Positions 9,056 to 17,917 of a DNA stretch of 64,000 nt are shown here, in pieces. The stretch is taken from contig JAXLYR010000001.1 of NCBI GenBank assembly GCA_046351325.1, positions 186,001-250,000 of the forward strand. Direction: 5' to 3'. The stretch comes from Xiheicaenibacterium sp046351325 (GTDB taxonomy: Bacteria; Myxococcota_A; Polyangia; Polyangiales; Polyangiaceae). The notes below the pieces were generated by a model. The model was not told the DNA's origin and did not search any database. It saw only the letters and a program-made list of their open reading frames with translations. Numbering within the stretch: position 1 is the stretch's first letter; every line of letters begins with the position of its first letter. A program made the translations under genes and the position numbers.

Positions 9056-10738
9056 ATGAGGATGCGTCCGATCGAGCGTGCGGCGGGGATCATCGTGTGG
9101 CTCGGGCTCACCGCCACATCGTCGTGCACGACGCGTCCAGCGGGTGAGCCGACGGGGACTTCGAGCTCGACGTCGTCGACGTCCGCGAGCGCTGCGACGA
9201 CCTCGAACCAAGCAGGCGCGCGCCCCGTCGAGTGGCTCGCCATCGCTCCACGCAGCTACCTTGATGAGCTCGAGCCGCTCGTCGCGCTGCGAGGCGCGAC
9301 GATGGGCACCGCGACGATGGCGGTCGAGGACGCCCTCGCGAAGGTCGAGCCAGGCCGCCCGCGTGAGGGCGCGCTGCGCGACGCAATCGCCGACTATCGC
9401 AAGAAGAATCCGACCCTGCGCTTCGTCGTCCTCGTGGGCGTGCCGGGCAGCTCCCCCGCAGCGGTGCCCGCGTTCGTGGTGCATCGGCGCTACGACTTTC
9501 CGGGCGCGCTCAACGATTTTCCGAGCGACCACGGCTACGAGCTCGCGGGCGGAACACCGGCGTTGGCGGTCGGGCGACTCCCGGCTAGGACCGAGGCCGA
9601 TGTCAGCGCGATGGTGCGAAAGCTCGTCGCGTACGAGGCCCCGGGGCACGGCGGCGCTTGGCAAAAGCGCATCAACGTCATCGGTGGGCCGGGGAACTTC
9701 GGGGCTTTCGCGGACGGCCTCATCGAGGCGCAAGCGACTGCGCTGCTCGATGGTTTGCTCTCCTACGATCTCGACGTCGGCGTGATGTTCGCCAAAGAGG
9801 GCTCGCCGTTCATGTACCGGCCCGATCGCATGGGGCAGAAGATCGTCGACGACATGAACGCGGGTTCGCTCTTCACCGTATATGCGGGTCACGGGCTCGA
9901 AACCGCGCTCGACTCCATTCGCTATCGGCAAAAGCGATATTGGATCGGCACCGCCTCGGACTTCGCGCGCGTCGACGTCCCGCGCGGCAATCCGCTCTTC
10001 GTGTCGCTCACTTGCTCGACTGGGGCCTTCGCGCTCGCGGACGACAAGCACTCGCTCGCAGAGGATTTGGTGCTCAACGAACACGGGCCCATCGCGACGT
10101 TCGCGAGCTCGGCCGAGAGTCACCCCTACCCCAATATCCTCTACGCCGAGGCGCTTCTCGAGGCCTTCTTCCAGGACCACGCGGCGACGATCGGCGAGGG
10201 AATCGTCAAGGCGAAGGCCGCTATGGTCGACAAGTCGATGGCGCTCGCGCGCTTCGTCGTCGAGGGGGATCACGACGCGCTGAAGAGCGATCACCTCGAC
10301 CTCTACAACCTGTTCGGCGACCCGGCGACGAGGCTCCGATATGCGGGCACGGCGAAGGTCGTCGCGCGCGTGGCGAAGACGCAGCCGAGCGCCGAGGTCA
10401 CGGTCGACGTCGACGCCCCCGCGACCGCTGGCGCAAAGGACAATGGGCGATACGTCCTTACGGTCGAGACCGAGCGCGCGGCGATCAAGCCGGGGATCGT
10501 GTCGTCTTATGATCTGGACGCGATGGGCGCCGACGAGGCCTTCGACGCAATGGTGAAGAACCAAGCCCTAGCCAACGACAAAGTCCTCTCCAAGGCGGAG
10601 GGCACGCTGGACGGCGGGAAGGCGACCGTGAAGCTCAAAGCGCCTGACGCCGCCGGCAAATACTATATCAAGGTTATCGTATCCCGCGACGGCGAGGACC
10701 CCACGATCGCTCACGCGACGCTCGAGGTCGTGAATTAG
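9056..10738 (+). CDS. gingipain-like (family C25) cysteine protease lipoprotein
   Basis: 560 residues. The signal ends TSSC (Cys24) and is followed by a Ser/Thr-rich tether. The C25 fold (caspase clan) is supported by the paired catalytic motifs: YAGHG with His279, and SLTCSTGAF with Cys320, each after a hydrophobic strand. SDHGYE and AVGRLPART (about 156-178) match the strand that opens the C25 catalytic domain. The last ~130 residues form an Ig-like beta domain (VTVDVDAPATAG onward), as is usual after C25 domains. There is no C-terminal type IX secretion signal as in Bacteroidetes gingipains; here the anchor is the lipid. Surface proteolysis or prey degradation is inferred. Confidence 0.85.
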   Translation: MRMRPIERAAGIIVWLGLTATSSCTTRPAGEPTGTSSSTSSTSASAATTSNQAGARPVEWLAIAPRSYLDELEPLVALRGATMGTATMAVEDALAKVEPGRPREGALRDAIADYRKKNPTLRFVVLVGVPGSSPAAVPAFVVHRRYDFPGALNDFPSDHGYELAGGTPALAVGRLPARTEADVSAMVRKLVAYEAPGHGGAWQKRINVIGGPGNFGAFADGLIEAQATALLDGLLSYDLDVGVMFAKEGSPFMYRPDRMGQKIVDDMNAGSLFTVYAGHGLETALDSIRYRQKRYWIGTASDFARVDVPRGNPLFVSLTCSTGAFALADDKHSLAEDLVLNEHGPIATFASSAESHPYPNILYAEALLEAFFQDHAATIGEGIVKAKAAMVDKSMALARFVVEGDHDALKSDHLDLYNLFGDPATRLRYAGTAKVVARVAKTQPSAEVTVDVDAPATAGAKDNGRYVLTVETERAAIKPGIVSSYDLDAMGADEAFDAMVKNQALANDKVLSKAEGTLDGGKATVKLKAPDAAGKYYIKVIVSRDGEDPTIAHATLEVVN

Positions 10739-10763
10739 GGCAAATTGCTGAACGGGCCCTCAG

Positions 10764-12131
10764 CTAGCGCGGAGCCTCGGGAATGACCGATAGGGTGCGG
10801 CACGGGTCACAGGCGAAGTGCAGCTGATAGCCGACCCCGCCGTTGAACGACATGGGAGGTTTGAACTGGCTGACTTGCCCGAGCGCGGCCACGAACAGCA
10901 TCGAGCGCTGACAACGGGGACAGTTGATGTCGAGCGGCACGCCCAGCCACGGCGGGTCGCCGCCGACGAAGGTGGAATAAGGGGGCTCGCTCGACAGGCT
11001 CGCTCGGTTGATCAACATGGCATTTTGCCGAGCGATGCTGGGTATGGGCCGCAAGCTCGACGCAGCCCGCGCGAGCGCTGCGGCGTCGGCGTGCACGGCC
11101 AACAGCGTGAGCGTCGTGCCGTCGGCGTCTACCGCATAGTCGTGGCGGAAGCGCCAAGCGTCACACGCGCCGCAGCTCATGAGCGGGAGCTCGCGGATTT
11201 GCTTGAGCACGCGGCCGAGCTCGAAGTCCTCTTCGACGCTGACGAGGAACCACTGGCGAATAGGCTGCCCACACGCCGCGCAAGGCGGCATGAAGAGATC
11301 GAACCCACCAAAGGAGTGTGGCGTGCGGTCGTTCGCGGGGAAGAGCAGCGCGCCGCGACGCACGGCGGGGACTGGCGCGGGCGCCGGGCGCGCGCCCCCC
11401 GAGGCCGAGGGTGACCGCGGCAGGGCGGCGGAAGCAGCCTTCAAACGAGCCCACCCGGCGTCGTTGGTCTTCGTCGCGTCGAGCATCGCGCGCTCGATGA
11501 TCGGGGACACGAAGCGACGCTTCGCCGCGTTCTCGAGCGCGCGCTGGACGCCTGGTGGATTGCCCAGCCGAGCCTCGACGATCGCGAGGATGGCCCAATC
11601 CTCGGCGGCCGCGCCGCGGCCCGCGATCCGCAGCTTGGCCTCGTTTGGGTTACCGGCTGCGAGCCAGTGTTCGACGCTGCAGAGGCGGATCTCGGGGCTG
11701 TCGAGCTTCGCCAGGACAGCGTCGGCCGCGCGCGCGCCCTCGATGGGGCCGAGTGAGGTCGCCGCGTGATCGATGTAGCGCAGGGCGTCCGCGACTTCGG
11801 GTTTGGCGGCGCCGTCCTCGAGGAAGCTGCGATATGCGAGGAGGCCCACGTCGACGCGACCTTGCTCGAAGGCCCAGCGCGCGACGCTGAGCCTGGCAGG
11901 GGTGTCGAGGGTCAATACGGATTGCTCGAAGCCCCGCCCGAGCTCACCTTCGAGGGCGAAGAAGACAGTCCACCACTCGTCGCTCGACTTGCCCGCGACG
12001 CCGAGCTCCCGATAGCGGTCTACGCCCGACTCGAGATCGCCGCGCAGGATGCGATCGCCGTCCTGCCTGCGCGGGAGCGGACAGCGCCCGAGCAAGGACC
12101 GAAGCTCCGGAGACAGCTTGGCAGGCCTCAT
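10764..12131 (-). CDS. TPR-like protein with DUF1963-like zinc-binding C-terminus
   Basis: 455 residues, no signal peptide. The first ~230 residues are Ala-rich helical repeats. After a Pro/Ala linker (about 230-255), the C-terminal half holds paired Cys motifs: CAACG, CGACD, CPRCQ and CDPC. VGGDPPWLG and MSFNGGVGYQLHFAC resemble the DUF1963/YwqG family, whose members bind small ligands and have poorly known roles. The four CxxC pairs suggest two zinc knuckles. The start ATG overlaps the stop of the upstream hydrolase gene by 4 bp (ATGA), so they are translationally coupled. Confidence 0.8.
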   Translation of the reverse strand: MRPAKLSPELRSLLGRCPLPRRQDGDRILRGDLESGVDRYRELGVAGKSSDEWWTVFFALEGELGRGFEQSVLTLDTPARLSVARWAFEQGRVDVGLLAYRSFLEDGAAKPEVADALRYIDHAATSLGPIEGARAADAVLAKLDSPEIRLCSVEHWLAAGNPNEAKLRIAGRGAAAEDWAILAIVEARLGNPPGVQRALENAAKRRFVSPIIERAMLDATKTNDAGWARLKAASAALPRSPSASGGARPAPAPVPAVRRGALLFPANDRTPHSFGGFDLFMPPCAACGQPIRQWFLVSVEEDFELGRVLKQIRELPLMSCGACDAWRFRHDYAVDADGTTLTLLAVHADAAALARAASSLRPIPSIARQNAMLINRASLSSEPPYSTFVGGDPPWLGVPLDINCPRCQRSMLFVAALGQVSQFKPPMSFNGGVGYQLHFACDPCRTLSVIPEAPR

Positions 12132-13060
12132 CGCGAGCCCTCCTCGGCATGCGCGGCCTGCGGCGAACGCGAGCGCGCCACGCGCTCGTCCAAGAAGCGC
12201 GCGATGCGATTGGCGAGGATGTCGGGGAACTCTGCGGGCATGTAGTGCGTGCCGCCGGGCACGACGGTGAGCTCCGAATCGGCGATGCCACCGGCGAGGC
12301 GGCGCGCCACCGCGAGCGGCGTCATCCGATCATGATCGCCGACGACCACGAGGGACGGCGCTGACACGCGAGTAAGGTAAGGGCGCGCGTCGTGCTCGTG
12401 CAGCCAGCGAATCACCTTGAAGTAGCGCGCCCAATCGATGTGCCGGAACTCGTCGAGGACAGCCTCGAAGCTGTCGTGTTCGTTCGCGAGCAGGCCGAGC
12501 ACCCCGAGGGCGTGGCCCGCCCCGCGCATCCCGAGGAGGCGCTTGCTGAAAGGATTGACGGCACGGCCCACGGGGTCGCCGATGCGATCGATGAGGCGCT
12601 TCACCAGACCGGGCAAACCCGGAATCGGGATCGGTAACCCCAAGTCGGGCTCGAACGGACCGGCGATGAGGAGCATGCCCTCGATGCGAGAGGGGTTGTG
12701 CGCCGCGTACTCGAGGCTGATGGGGACTCCCATGCTCCAGCCGCCGAGGACGAAGCGATTGAGCCCCTCGGCGGCTACGACGGCCTCGAGATCCTCCACG
12801 TGGCGCTCGACGGCGTACGCGTCGCGCTCGGGGGGTGGGCCCGAGCCGTGGAAGCCCCGCATGTCCCAGGTGATCACGCGAACGTGGGGCGGCAGCCGAT
12901 CGTAGACCCCTCGCATCGCGATGAGAGGCGCGCCCATGGCGGGAGCGGACACCCAAGTAACGACGGGTCCGTCGGTGCCGCTCGCGGGCTCGAGGACGTA
13001 ATAGGCGATGGAGGTGCCATCCCGGCTGCGCGTGCGCTTCTCGACGAGACCGCGTGTCAC
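12128..13060 (-). CDS. alpha/beta-fold hydrolase
   Basis: 310 residues from a GTG placed 6 nt after AAGGAG; the ATG further upstream has no binding site and would run through the promoter dyad. The fold is clear. The nucleophile elbow GGWSMG carries Ser109, the acid is in VVVGDHDRMTP (Asp244), and the catalytic His is in PGGTHYMP (His272). ITWDMRGFHGSG is the usual loop of this superfamily. A lid of Ile/Pro-rich sequence (PIPIPGLPGL) covers the site. Substrate unknown; small-molecule ester or lactone hydrolysis is the family norm. It is the first gene of a two-gene unit with the DUF1963-like gene and is divergent from the FHA-AAA+ regulator, which may control it. Confidence 0.9.
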   Translation of the reverse strand: MTRGLVEKRTRSRDGTSIAYYVLEPASGTDGPVVTWVSAPAMGAPLIAMRGVYDRLPPHVRVITWDMRGFHGSGPPPERDAYAVERHVEDLEAVVAAEGLNRFVLGGWSMGVPISLEYAAHNPSRIEGMLLIAGPFEPDLGLPIPIPGLPGLVKRLIDRIGDPVGRAVNPFSKRLLGMRGAGHALGVLGLLANEHDSFEAVLDEFRHIDWARYFKVIRWLHEHDARPYLTRVSAPSLVVVGDHDRMTPLAVARRLAGGIADSELTVVPGGTHYMPAEFPDILANRIARFLDERVARSRSPQAAHAEEGSR

Positions 13061-13083
13061 CGTGTGCTCCTTGTGGCTAAACC

Positions 13084-13104
13084 GACCTCTATTCGAAAGA
13101 GGTC
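13084..13104. promoter_or_regulatory. inverted repeat upstream of the hydrolase gene
   Basis: The 7-bp arms GACCTCT and AGAGGTC are perfect and enclose ATTCGAA. They lie about 25 bp before the GTG start of the hydrolase gene. They could be an operator or an mRNA hairpin close to the ribosome binding site. No T-run follows, so a terminator is unlikely. Confidence 0.5.
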
Positions 13105-13160
13105 GCGCCCCGCAAGGTGCGACCGTGTCGCACGCGACCGCAACGCGAGGGCGCTCGGCT

Positions 13161-13289
13161 GTAACAGGTTCCGCCACAAGGCGTAACAGGAGCCGGGGTG
13201 TTGCGTGTAGGTCCGCGTGCGTCGGAACAACCGCGCCGCGGCGCTTTGGCCAAAAGGCAATTAGGCGTTACGGCGAGCCGGCGTAACAG
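13161..13289. promoter_or_regulatory. GTAACAG repeats in the divergent promoter region
   Basis: The 291-bp gap between the divergent hydrolase and FHA-AAA+ genes holds three direct copies of GTAACAG, at 13161, 13183 and 13283. The first two are 22 bp apart (about two helical turns) and both extend to GTAACAGG. An inverted GTTAC (13267-13271) faces the third copy. This arrangement fits a binding array for a dimeric regulator, possibly the Fis-type helix-turn-helix of the adjacent regulator. The binding protein is inferred. Confidence 0.45.
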
Positions 13290-13351
13290 TCGCGGTTTTG
13301 GGGACGGAACGCACCTTGCTCAAGGGGTCTCGAGGTCAACGAGGCTCCACC

Positions 13352-14743
13352 ATGTCCTACCAAGAGCTCAGCTTTTCCATCGATTCCACGCGCTCACGTC
13401 TCCACGGTGACGTCGAGTCCCCCGCTCCGTCCTCGACTCCGCAATCGATACCGCGCGCCTCGGCGACCCCGTCGGCGACGCTGTTGTGTCTGTTCGGCGT
13501 TGGCGGTCCCGAGCAATTCGAGCTTCGTTCCAATCGGGTCTTCATCGGCATGACGGCCGACGCCGACCTGCGACTTCCGGGTTCGAGCCCCAGGGCCGTC
13601 CGCGCGGTCCTCGAGCGCGTCAGCGTGCAGGGCTCGTTCGCGCGCCAATGGGCCATTCGGGATCTCGCGAGCGAGGCCGGCGTCTACGTCGGTCGCCGCC
13701 GGCTCACCCGCGGCGCGTCCCTCCCCCTCGTCCACGGCGCGATCGTCCGCCTCGGTGATTGGATATTCCAGTTCGTCGAGCGCGAGGTAACCCGATATTC
13801 CGAGACGGCCGCGAACGAGTGTGTCGCGGGTGGTCCGATCGGCGGCTGGCAGATCGAGCGGCTCGTCGGAGCGCTCACCAAGATCGCCCCTACTGCCATG
13901 TCGGTGCTCTTGGTCGGTGAGACCGGGACTGGCAAAGAGACCTTCGCTCGCCACGTCCACGAGACGAGCGGTCGCACGGGTCGGTTCGTGGTGATTCGCT
14001 GCATGCCCGGGCTCCAGAATCAGCTCGAGACCGAGCTCTTCGGCAGTGAGGGCAACGAGGGCGCGCTCACGCAGGCCCGCGGCGGAACGCTGGTGCTCGA
14101 CGACGTCGCCGAGCTCCCGGCCGAGACCCAAGCGAAGCTCCTCCACATCTTGAATACGGACGGCGGCCCCGACGTGCGGCTCATCGCCACGGCGCACGAC
14201 AACCTGCGCAAGCGCGTCGCAGAAGGGACACTCCGCGGTGACCTCTACTCCCGAATCGCCGAGATGACGATCGTCCTGCCGCCCCTGCGCACTCGCCGCG
14301 AGGACCTCGCGCTGCTCGTCCCGGCGCTCCTGAAGCGCCACGGTTCTACAAACATGTCAGTCAGCGTCAACTTCTTCCACGCGCTCGCTTGCCACGCCTT
14401 CCCGTTCAATGTCCGCGAGCTCGAGTCCGTGCTGCGACAGGCCGTGGCCTTCAGCCGCGGAGCGGTCCTCGACGTCGACTCGCTGCCTGCCGAGCTCGTC
14501 TCCGGCGAGGAGATCTACGAGCCCGCGACGGAGGTCGTCGGCCGGCCGACCGAGGCGCAGATGCGGCAGCTCCTCACGACCCATCGCGGGAACGTCGCGG
14601 CGGTCGGTCGCGCGCTCGGCAAGGCCCGTATTCAGATTCACCGTTGGCTCAAGCGCTACAACCTCGACGCGGCGTCCTTCCGCGGCCCTGGCGACAGCGG
14701 CGAAGACGACGTCCTCGACACGGAAGCCAACGAGGTTGCCTGA
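13352..14743 (+). CDS. FHA-AAA+ regulator of the sigma-54 activator family, lacking GAFTGA
   Basis: 463 residues from an ATG preceded by GAGG. The N-terminal FHA phosphothreonine-binding domain spans about residues 40-145. The AAA+ domain has Walker A GETGTGKE, Walker B LVLDDV and an RxDLY-type region GDLYSRIAEM. The tail has a Fis-type helix-turn-helix (GNVAAVGRALGKARIQIHRWL). The sigma-54 contact loop, normally ELFGHEKGAFTGA, reads ELFGSEGNEGALTQA, so GAFTGA is absent. Family members without it do not remodel sigma-54 holoenzyme, so repression or activation by another route is inferred. FHA input implies control by a Ser/Thr kinase. It ends 2 bp before the DUF4240 gene. Confidence 0.9.
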   Translation: MSYQELSFSIDSTRSRLHGDVESPAPSSTPQSIPRASATPSATLLCLFGVGGPEQFELRSNRVFIGMTADADLRLPGSSPRAVRAVLERVSVQGSFARQWAIRDLASEAGVYVGRRRLTRGASLPLVHGAIVRLGDWIFQFVEREVTRYSETAANECVAGGPIGGWQIERLVGALTKIAPTAMSVLLVGETGTGKETFARHVHETSGRTGRFVVIRCMPGLQNQLETELFGSEGNEGALTQARGGTLVLDDVAELPAETQAKLLHILNTDGGPDVRLIATAHDNLRKRVAEGTLRGDLYSRIAEMTIVLPPLRTRREDLALLVPALLKRHGSTNMSVSVNFFHALACHAFPFNVRELESVLRQAVAFSRGAVLDVDSLPAELVSGEEIYEPATEVVGRPTEAQMRQLLTTHRGNVAAVGRALGKARIQIHRWLKRYNLDAASFRGPGDSGEDDVLDTEANEVA

Positions 14744-14745
14744 AC

Positions 14746-15285
14746 ATGGCTCGTCGATCGAAGGATGAAGTCCGCTTCTGGGGGCTCATCGAGGAAGCGT
14801 GGGCCCACCAGCCCGTCGAGGTCCTACGAGCCCGCAAGCAGCTCGCGCGCGGGGTCGAGGAGGACGACGAGACGCTGGCGTGCAGCGCGGTGGAGGACGC
14901 CCTCGACGAGGTCGTCGAGGACCTCGAGAACAGCCTGCGCAGCCTGAACCAGGACGAGCTCCGTCAGTTCGATGCGATGTTGACCCGGAAGCTCTACGAG
15001 CTCGACAGGCACGAGCTCCAACACCGCAGTCACCACTCGGACGAGGACTTCCTCTTCGCGCGGGGCTACGTGGTCGCGCTCGGCAACGCCTATTACGAGG
15101 CCGTGCGGACGGGCGCGGTCACGCTCCCCGAGGGCGCCGAGTGCGAGGCGATTTGCAGGCTCGCCGAGCGCGTGCACGAGGACCGATTCGGGTGCAAACC
15201 ACCGCGCGACACGAGCGTCTCGATGCGGACTGGATCGAACGCGTCGGGCTGGTCTTCTCCGCGGTCCTCGGACTACCCCGCTTGA
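14746..15285 (+). CDS. DUF4240 domain protein
   Basis: 179 residues, starting 2 bp after the stop of the regulator gene, so surely co-translated. The sequence matches the DUF4240 pattern: FWGLIEEAW at the start, a central acidic helix, LNQDELRQFDAML, then DEDFLFARGYVVALG and YYEAV. DUF4240 proteins are small, helical and of unknown biochemical role, often near WGR or polymorphic-toxin genes; that association is from memory. The last ~25 residues are Ser/Arg-rich. Being paired with an FHA regulator, it may be its partner or target. Confidence 0.8.
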   Translation: MARRSKDEVRFWGLIEEAWAHQPVEVLRARKQLARGVEEDDETLACSAVEDALDEVVEDLENSLRSLNQDELRQFDAMLTRKLYELDRHELQHRSHHSDEDFLFARGYVVALGNAYYEAVRTGAVTLPEGAECEAICRLAERVHEDRFGCKPPRDTSVSMRTGSNASGWSSPRSSDYPA

Positions 15286-15291
15286 CCCGAG

Positions 15292-15861
15292 CTACTCGAC
15301 GGTGACGTCGGTAGCCCCCGACTCGTCGCGCTCGAGGCTCGTGAGGGCGAGCCGTAGGAAGTCGCTCGAGGTGAGGATGCCTACCAGCGTGTTGTCGTCG
15401 AGGACGACAGGCAGGCAGTGGATGCGCTCGCGCAGCATCACGCGGCAAGCCTCCGCGAGGGAGTCGCCGAGGCGCGCGACGACCACGACCTTGCGCATGA
15501 TGGTGCGGGCCTCGCCAGCTTGATAGGGCTCGATCGCGCGGCCGTCGCCTGCGACACCGAGGCGCGCATGCAGATAGTCCGTGCGCGTGATCAGTCCGAC
15601 GAGGCGCATGTCGGTCGAGACGACGGGGAGGTGAAGGAACCGGAAGCGGGCCATATCCGCTTCGAGGTCGCCGACAGGCTCCGTCTCACCGATGGTGATG
15701 ACCTTGCGGGTCATCAGGTCCCCCACCGTCTTCGGTGGCCAGGACGCGGGCGGCAGATTGGTCGTCACGCTGAGCGGACCGTAGTCGTCCTCAGCGTCCT
15801 GGCTCGGGGTGAAAGTTACAACCGGGCTCGGCTCCTCGGCGGAGTCCTTTTCCTCGCTCAT
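15292..15861 (-). CDS. CBS domain pair protein
   Basis: 189 residues from the ATG at MSEEKD; the longer frame is not supported. An acidic N-terminus of ~50 residues precedes two CBS domains. The first begins VGDLMTRKVITIGET and includes LHLPVVS and LVGLITRTDYL. The second includes IMRKVVVV, HCLPVV and LVGILTSSDFLRL. Bateman modules bind adenine nucleotides and usually regulate a partner; here they stand alone, so the protein is probably a cytoplasmic energy sensor. It converges with the DUF4240 gene, 6 bp apart. Confidence 0.9.
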   Translation of the reverse strand: MSEEKDSAEEPSPVVTFTPSQDAEDDYGPLSVTTNLPPASWPPKTVGDLMTRKVITIGETEPVGDLEADMARFRFLHLPVVSTDMRLVGLITRTDYLHARLGVAGDGRAIEPYQAGEARTIMRKVVVVARLGDSLAEACRVMLRERIHCLPVVLDDNTLVGILTSSDFLRLALTSLERDESGATDVTVE

Positions 15862-15898
15862 GGCTGCCTGACATATCACAAGCCCAGGCAGGCTGACG

Positions 15899-17911
15899 TC
15901 AGTAGAGGACACCCATGAAGAGCCGCAGCATGTGGGCGATCGAGAGCTGGGAATCCGCCCCGAGCTGACGCTGCTCACCAGGCAAATAGCCGAGACCGTC
16001 GAGCGGGAAGAGGACCGCGTAGTCGAGCTGGGCGTAGAACCCAGTCGTCGGGTTGCCTTTGGCGTCGTAGCTCGATCCGAGGCCCTGGAAGAAGATGCTC
16101 GTGTCGAGCTCGACCCCGAGATCGGGCTCGTTGCCCGGAGCCTGAACCGGCTGGGCGGCGCGGCTCCACACCACGTTCAAGCCACCGCCTGCGCGCATGC
16201 CGTCCGCGTTGCGGATGACGTCGTAGGCGATACCCGGCTTGAAGTAATAGGCGGACTGCACGCCACCGATGATTCGCCGCCAGAGGATCTGGTCGATCCG
16301 GTAATCCGGATGAAAACGGAATGTCGAGTACGTGCGGTCGCTCGTGAGCTGTCGATCGAGGCCGTTGAGAGGAGACTTGTCCTTGTAGACGCTGCCGGGG
16401 CCATAGCCATCGAGGCCCTCGACGTCGGCGTCACCGGTCGCGTATCCAAAGCCGAAGTCGAAGCGGAGCCGATCCTCGAGCGTGCGATACGAGGACTCGA
16501 ACGCGATACCAAACTGCCGCAGCTTCCACCCGTCCTCGTCGCCGCTGGGGACATCGGGGTTGTCGAAGTTGGACTCACCGGCGCCGAAGACGTTGGTGTT
16601 CTCGATCGAACCCCAGACGAGCGCTGCCTCGACGGCGATCCGCAGCTTGTCCCACATGAGCTCGCCGTAGGCGTCGGGGATGAAGGCCTCGTAGCCGCGC
16701 CGAACCAGGTTCTCGGTCTGTTCGCGAGGGTTCGCGCCGAGCGGAGACCGGGACTCGAGGAACTGGTTGCGATAAATGAAGTAGACGCCGCCGTTGACGA
16801 CGACCTGGCCGCGCGCGAGCTCGAGGCGGGCGCGGTTCGGGTCGCGCTGCCGAAAGGCCGCGACGCCCCATTGGTACATATCGTCACTCTGCATGGGGTC
16901 GTAGCGCTTGCCCTCGAGCTCGTAGCGCTGCGCTGTCTGCTCGGCCGCGTCGCAGCCGCGGGCCGCCTGCTGACAGCCATAATAGGCCCCGCCGGTTACA
17001 CCCTCGTCAGCGAAGTCCCACATTCCTACGAGGTAGAGGTCGTACTCGGGCAGGCCGAGCTTCACCTGGATTCGGTCGGCGGTGGACCCGGTGTCGGAGT
17101 CGATGCCGTCACCCGAGTTGTAGACCATGCCGAGACCCCAGTGGTTGGGCATGCGTCCGAACTTGAAGGTGCCAATCGGGGAGATGTATTCACCCCACGC
17201 GCGCTTCACCACGATGCTGTCCGTCAGCGAGTTCTGCCCCCCTGTCGTGGACCACTGCGTCGCCGAGAACGCCCCAATCGGGGTGTAGCCGCCGCGCTGT
17301 CGAACCTCGTAGCCACCCGCGGACGACGGCTGGTTGACGTAGCCGTCCGGGGTCGACCCGAGCAGCATGTTGTCGAAGAGATCGAGCTGAGCGAACGCGC
17401 GCAGGTTGTCGCTGATGGTCAGGACCGGCGTGACGCGGAGCCGCATGTTCGCCCCGCCCTGCGTGATGGAGGAGCAGGGCTGCGGGTTCGACGGATCGTC
17501 GCCGCAGAGGGCGACCTCATTGTGTGCGATCTGCCGGGTGCGCGCGTCGATATAGGTGTAGTCGTCGCTCGCGGGCTGCGGCCAGAGCGAGCTCGCCGGG
17601 TCGTCGCGACGGCCGAGATCGAAGTTCGCATAAAGCTCGGAGCGGACTCGGTAATAGCCGTGGAGTTCGAAGGACGGCCGAGCCTTGGAGAACCAGTCGT
17701 CCGCGAACGAGCGCTCGTAGGTCGAGATCTCGGGCTCGGTCTTCTTGGCCTCGGGGGTGGGTGAGCTCGTCGTGCCCGGGTCCGTCTTGGGGGGCTCGGT
17801 GGCCGCGCCGGGACCGGCAGCCTGCTGGGCCGCCGCGAGACCGCCGTAGAGCGTCACGGCGAGCGCAGCGAGGCTCGCGAGAGGCGCCTGGATTCGAGTT
17901 CTAGCCCTCAC
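15899..17911 (-). CDS. TIGR04551-like outer-membrane beta-barrel protein (second copy)
   Basis: 670 residues. A signal peptide of ~28 residues (cleavage near AAAQQ) is followed by a Pro/Lys/Thr-rich linker. The body is rich in alternating beta-strand segments with aromatic residues, such as FELHGYYRVRSELYANFDLG and FRFHPDYRIDQILW, and ends with an aromatic strand (LRLFMGVLY). This matches a myxobacterial family I know as TIGR04551, of unknown cargo. It is clearly paralogous to the upstream gene, sharing FGRMPNHWGLGM against FGRMPSNWGLGM. It starts 6 bp after its neighbour's stop. A porin-like role is inferred. Confidence 0.8.
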   Translation of the reverse strand: MRARTRIQAPLASLAALAVTLYGGLAAAQQAAGPGAATEPPKTDPGTTSSPTPEAKKTEPEISTYERSFADDWFSKARPSFELHGYYRVRSELYANFDLGRRDDPASSLWPQPASDDYTYIDARTRQIAHNEVALCGDDPSNPQPCSSITQGGANMRLRVTPVLTISDNLRAFAQLDLFDNMLLGSTPDGYVNQPSSAGGYEVRQRGGYTPIGAFSATQWSTTGGQNSLTDSIVVKRAWGEYISPIGTFKFGRMPNHWGLGMVYNSGDGIDSDTGSTADRIQVKLGLPEYDLYLVGMWDFADEGVTGGAYYGCQQAARGCDAAEQTAQRYELEGKRYDPMQSDDMYQWGVAAFRQRDPNRARLELARGQVVVNGGVYFIYRNQFLESRSPLGANPREQTENLVRRGYEAFIPDAYGELMWDKLRIAVEAALVWGSIENTNVFGAGESNFDNPDVPSGDEDGWKLRQFGIAFESSYRTLEDRLRFDFGFGYATGDADVEGLDGYGPGSVYKDKSPLNGLDRQLTSDRTYSTFRFHPDYRIDQILWRRIIGGVQSAYYFKPGIAYDVIRNADGMRAGGGLNVVWSRAAQPVQAPGNEPDLGVELDTSIFFQGLGSSYDAKGNPTTGFYAQLDYAVLFPLDGLGYLPGEQRQLGADSQLSIAHMLRLFMGVLY

Positions 17912-17917
17912 GGTGGC

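Noticed and set aside
8993..10564. 523-codon minus frame opposite the C25 protease
   Set aside because: Arg/Asp-rich shadow frame; the plus gene has catalytic His and Cys motifs and a lipobox.
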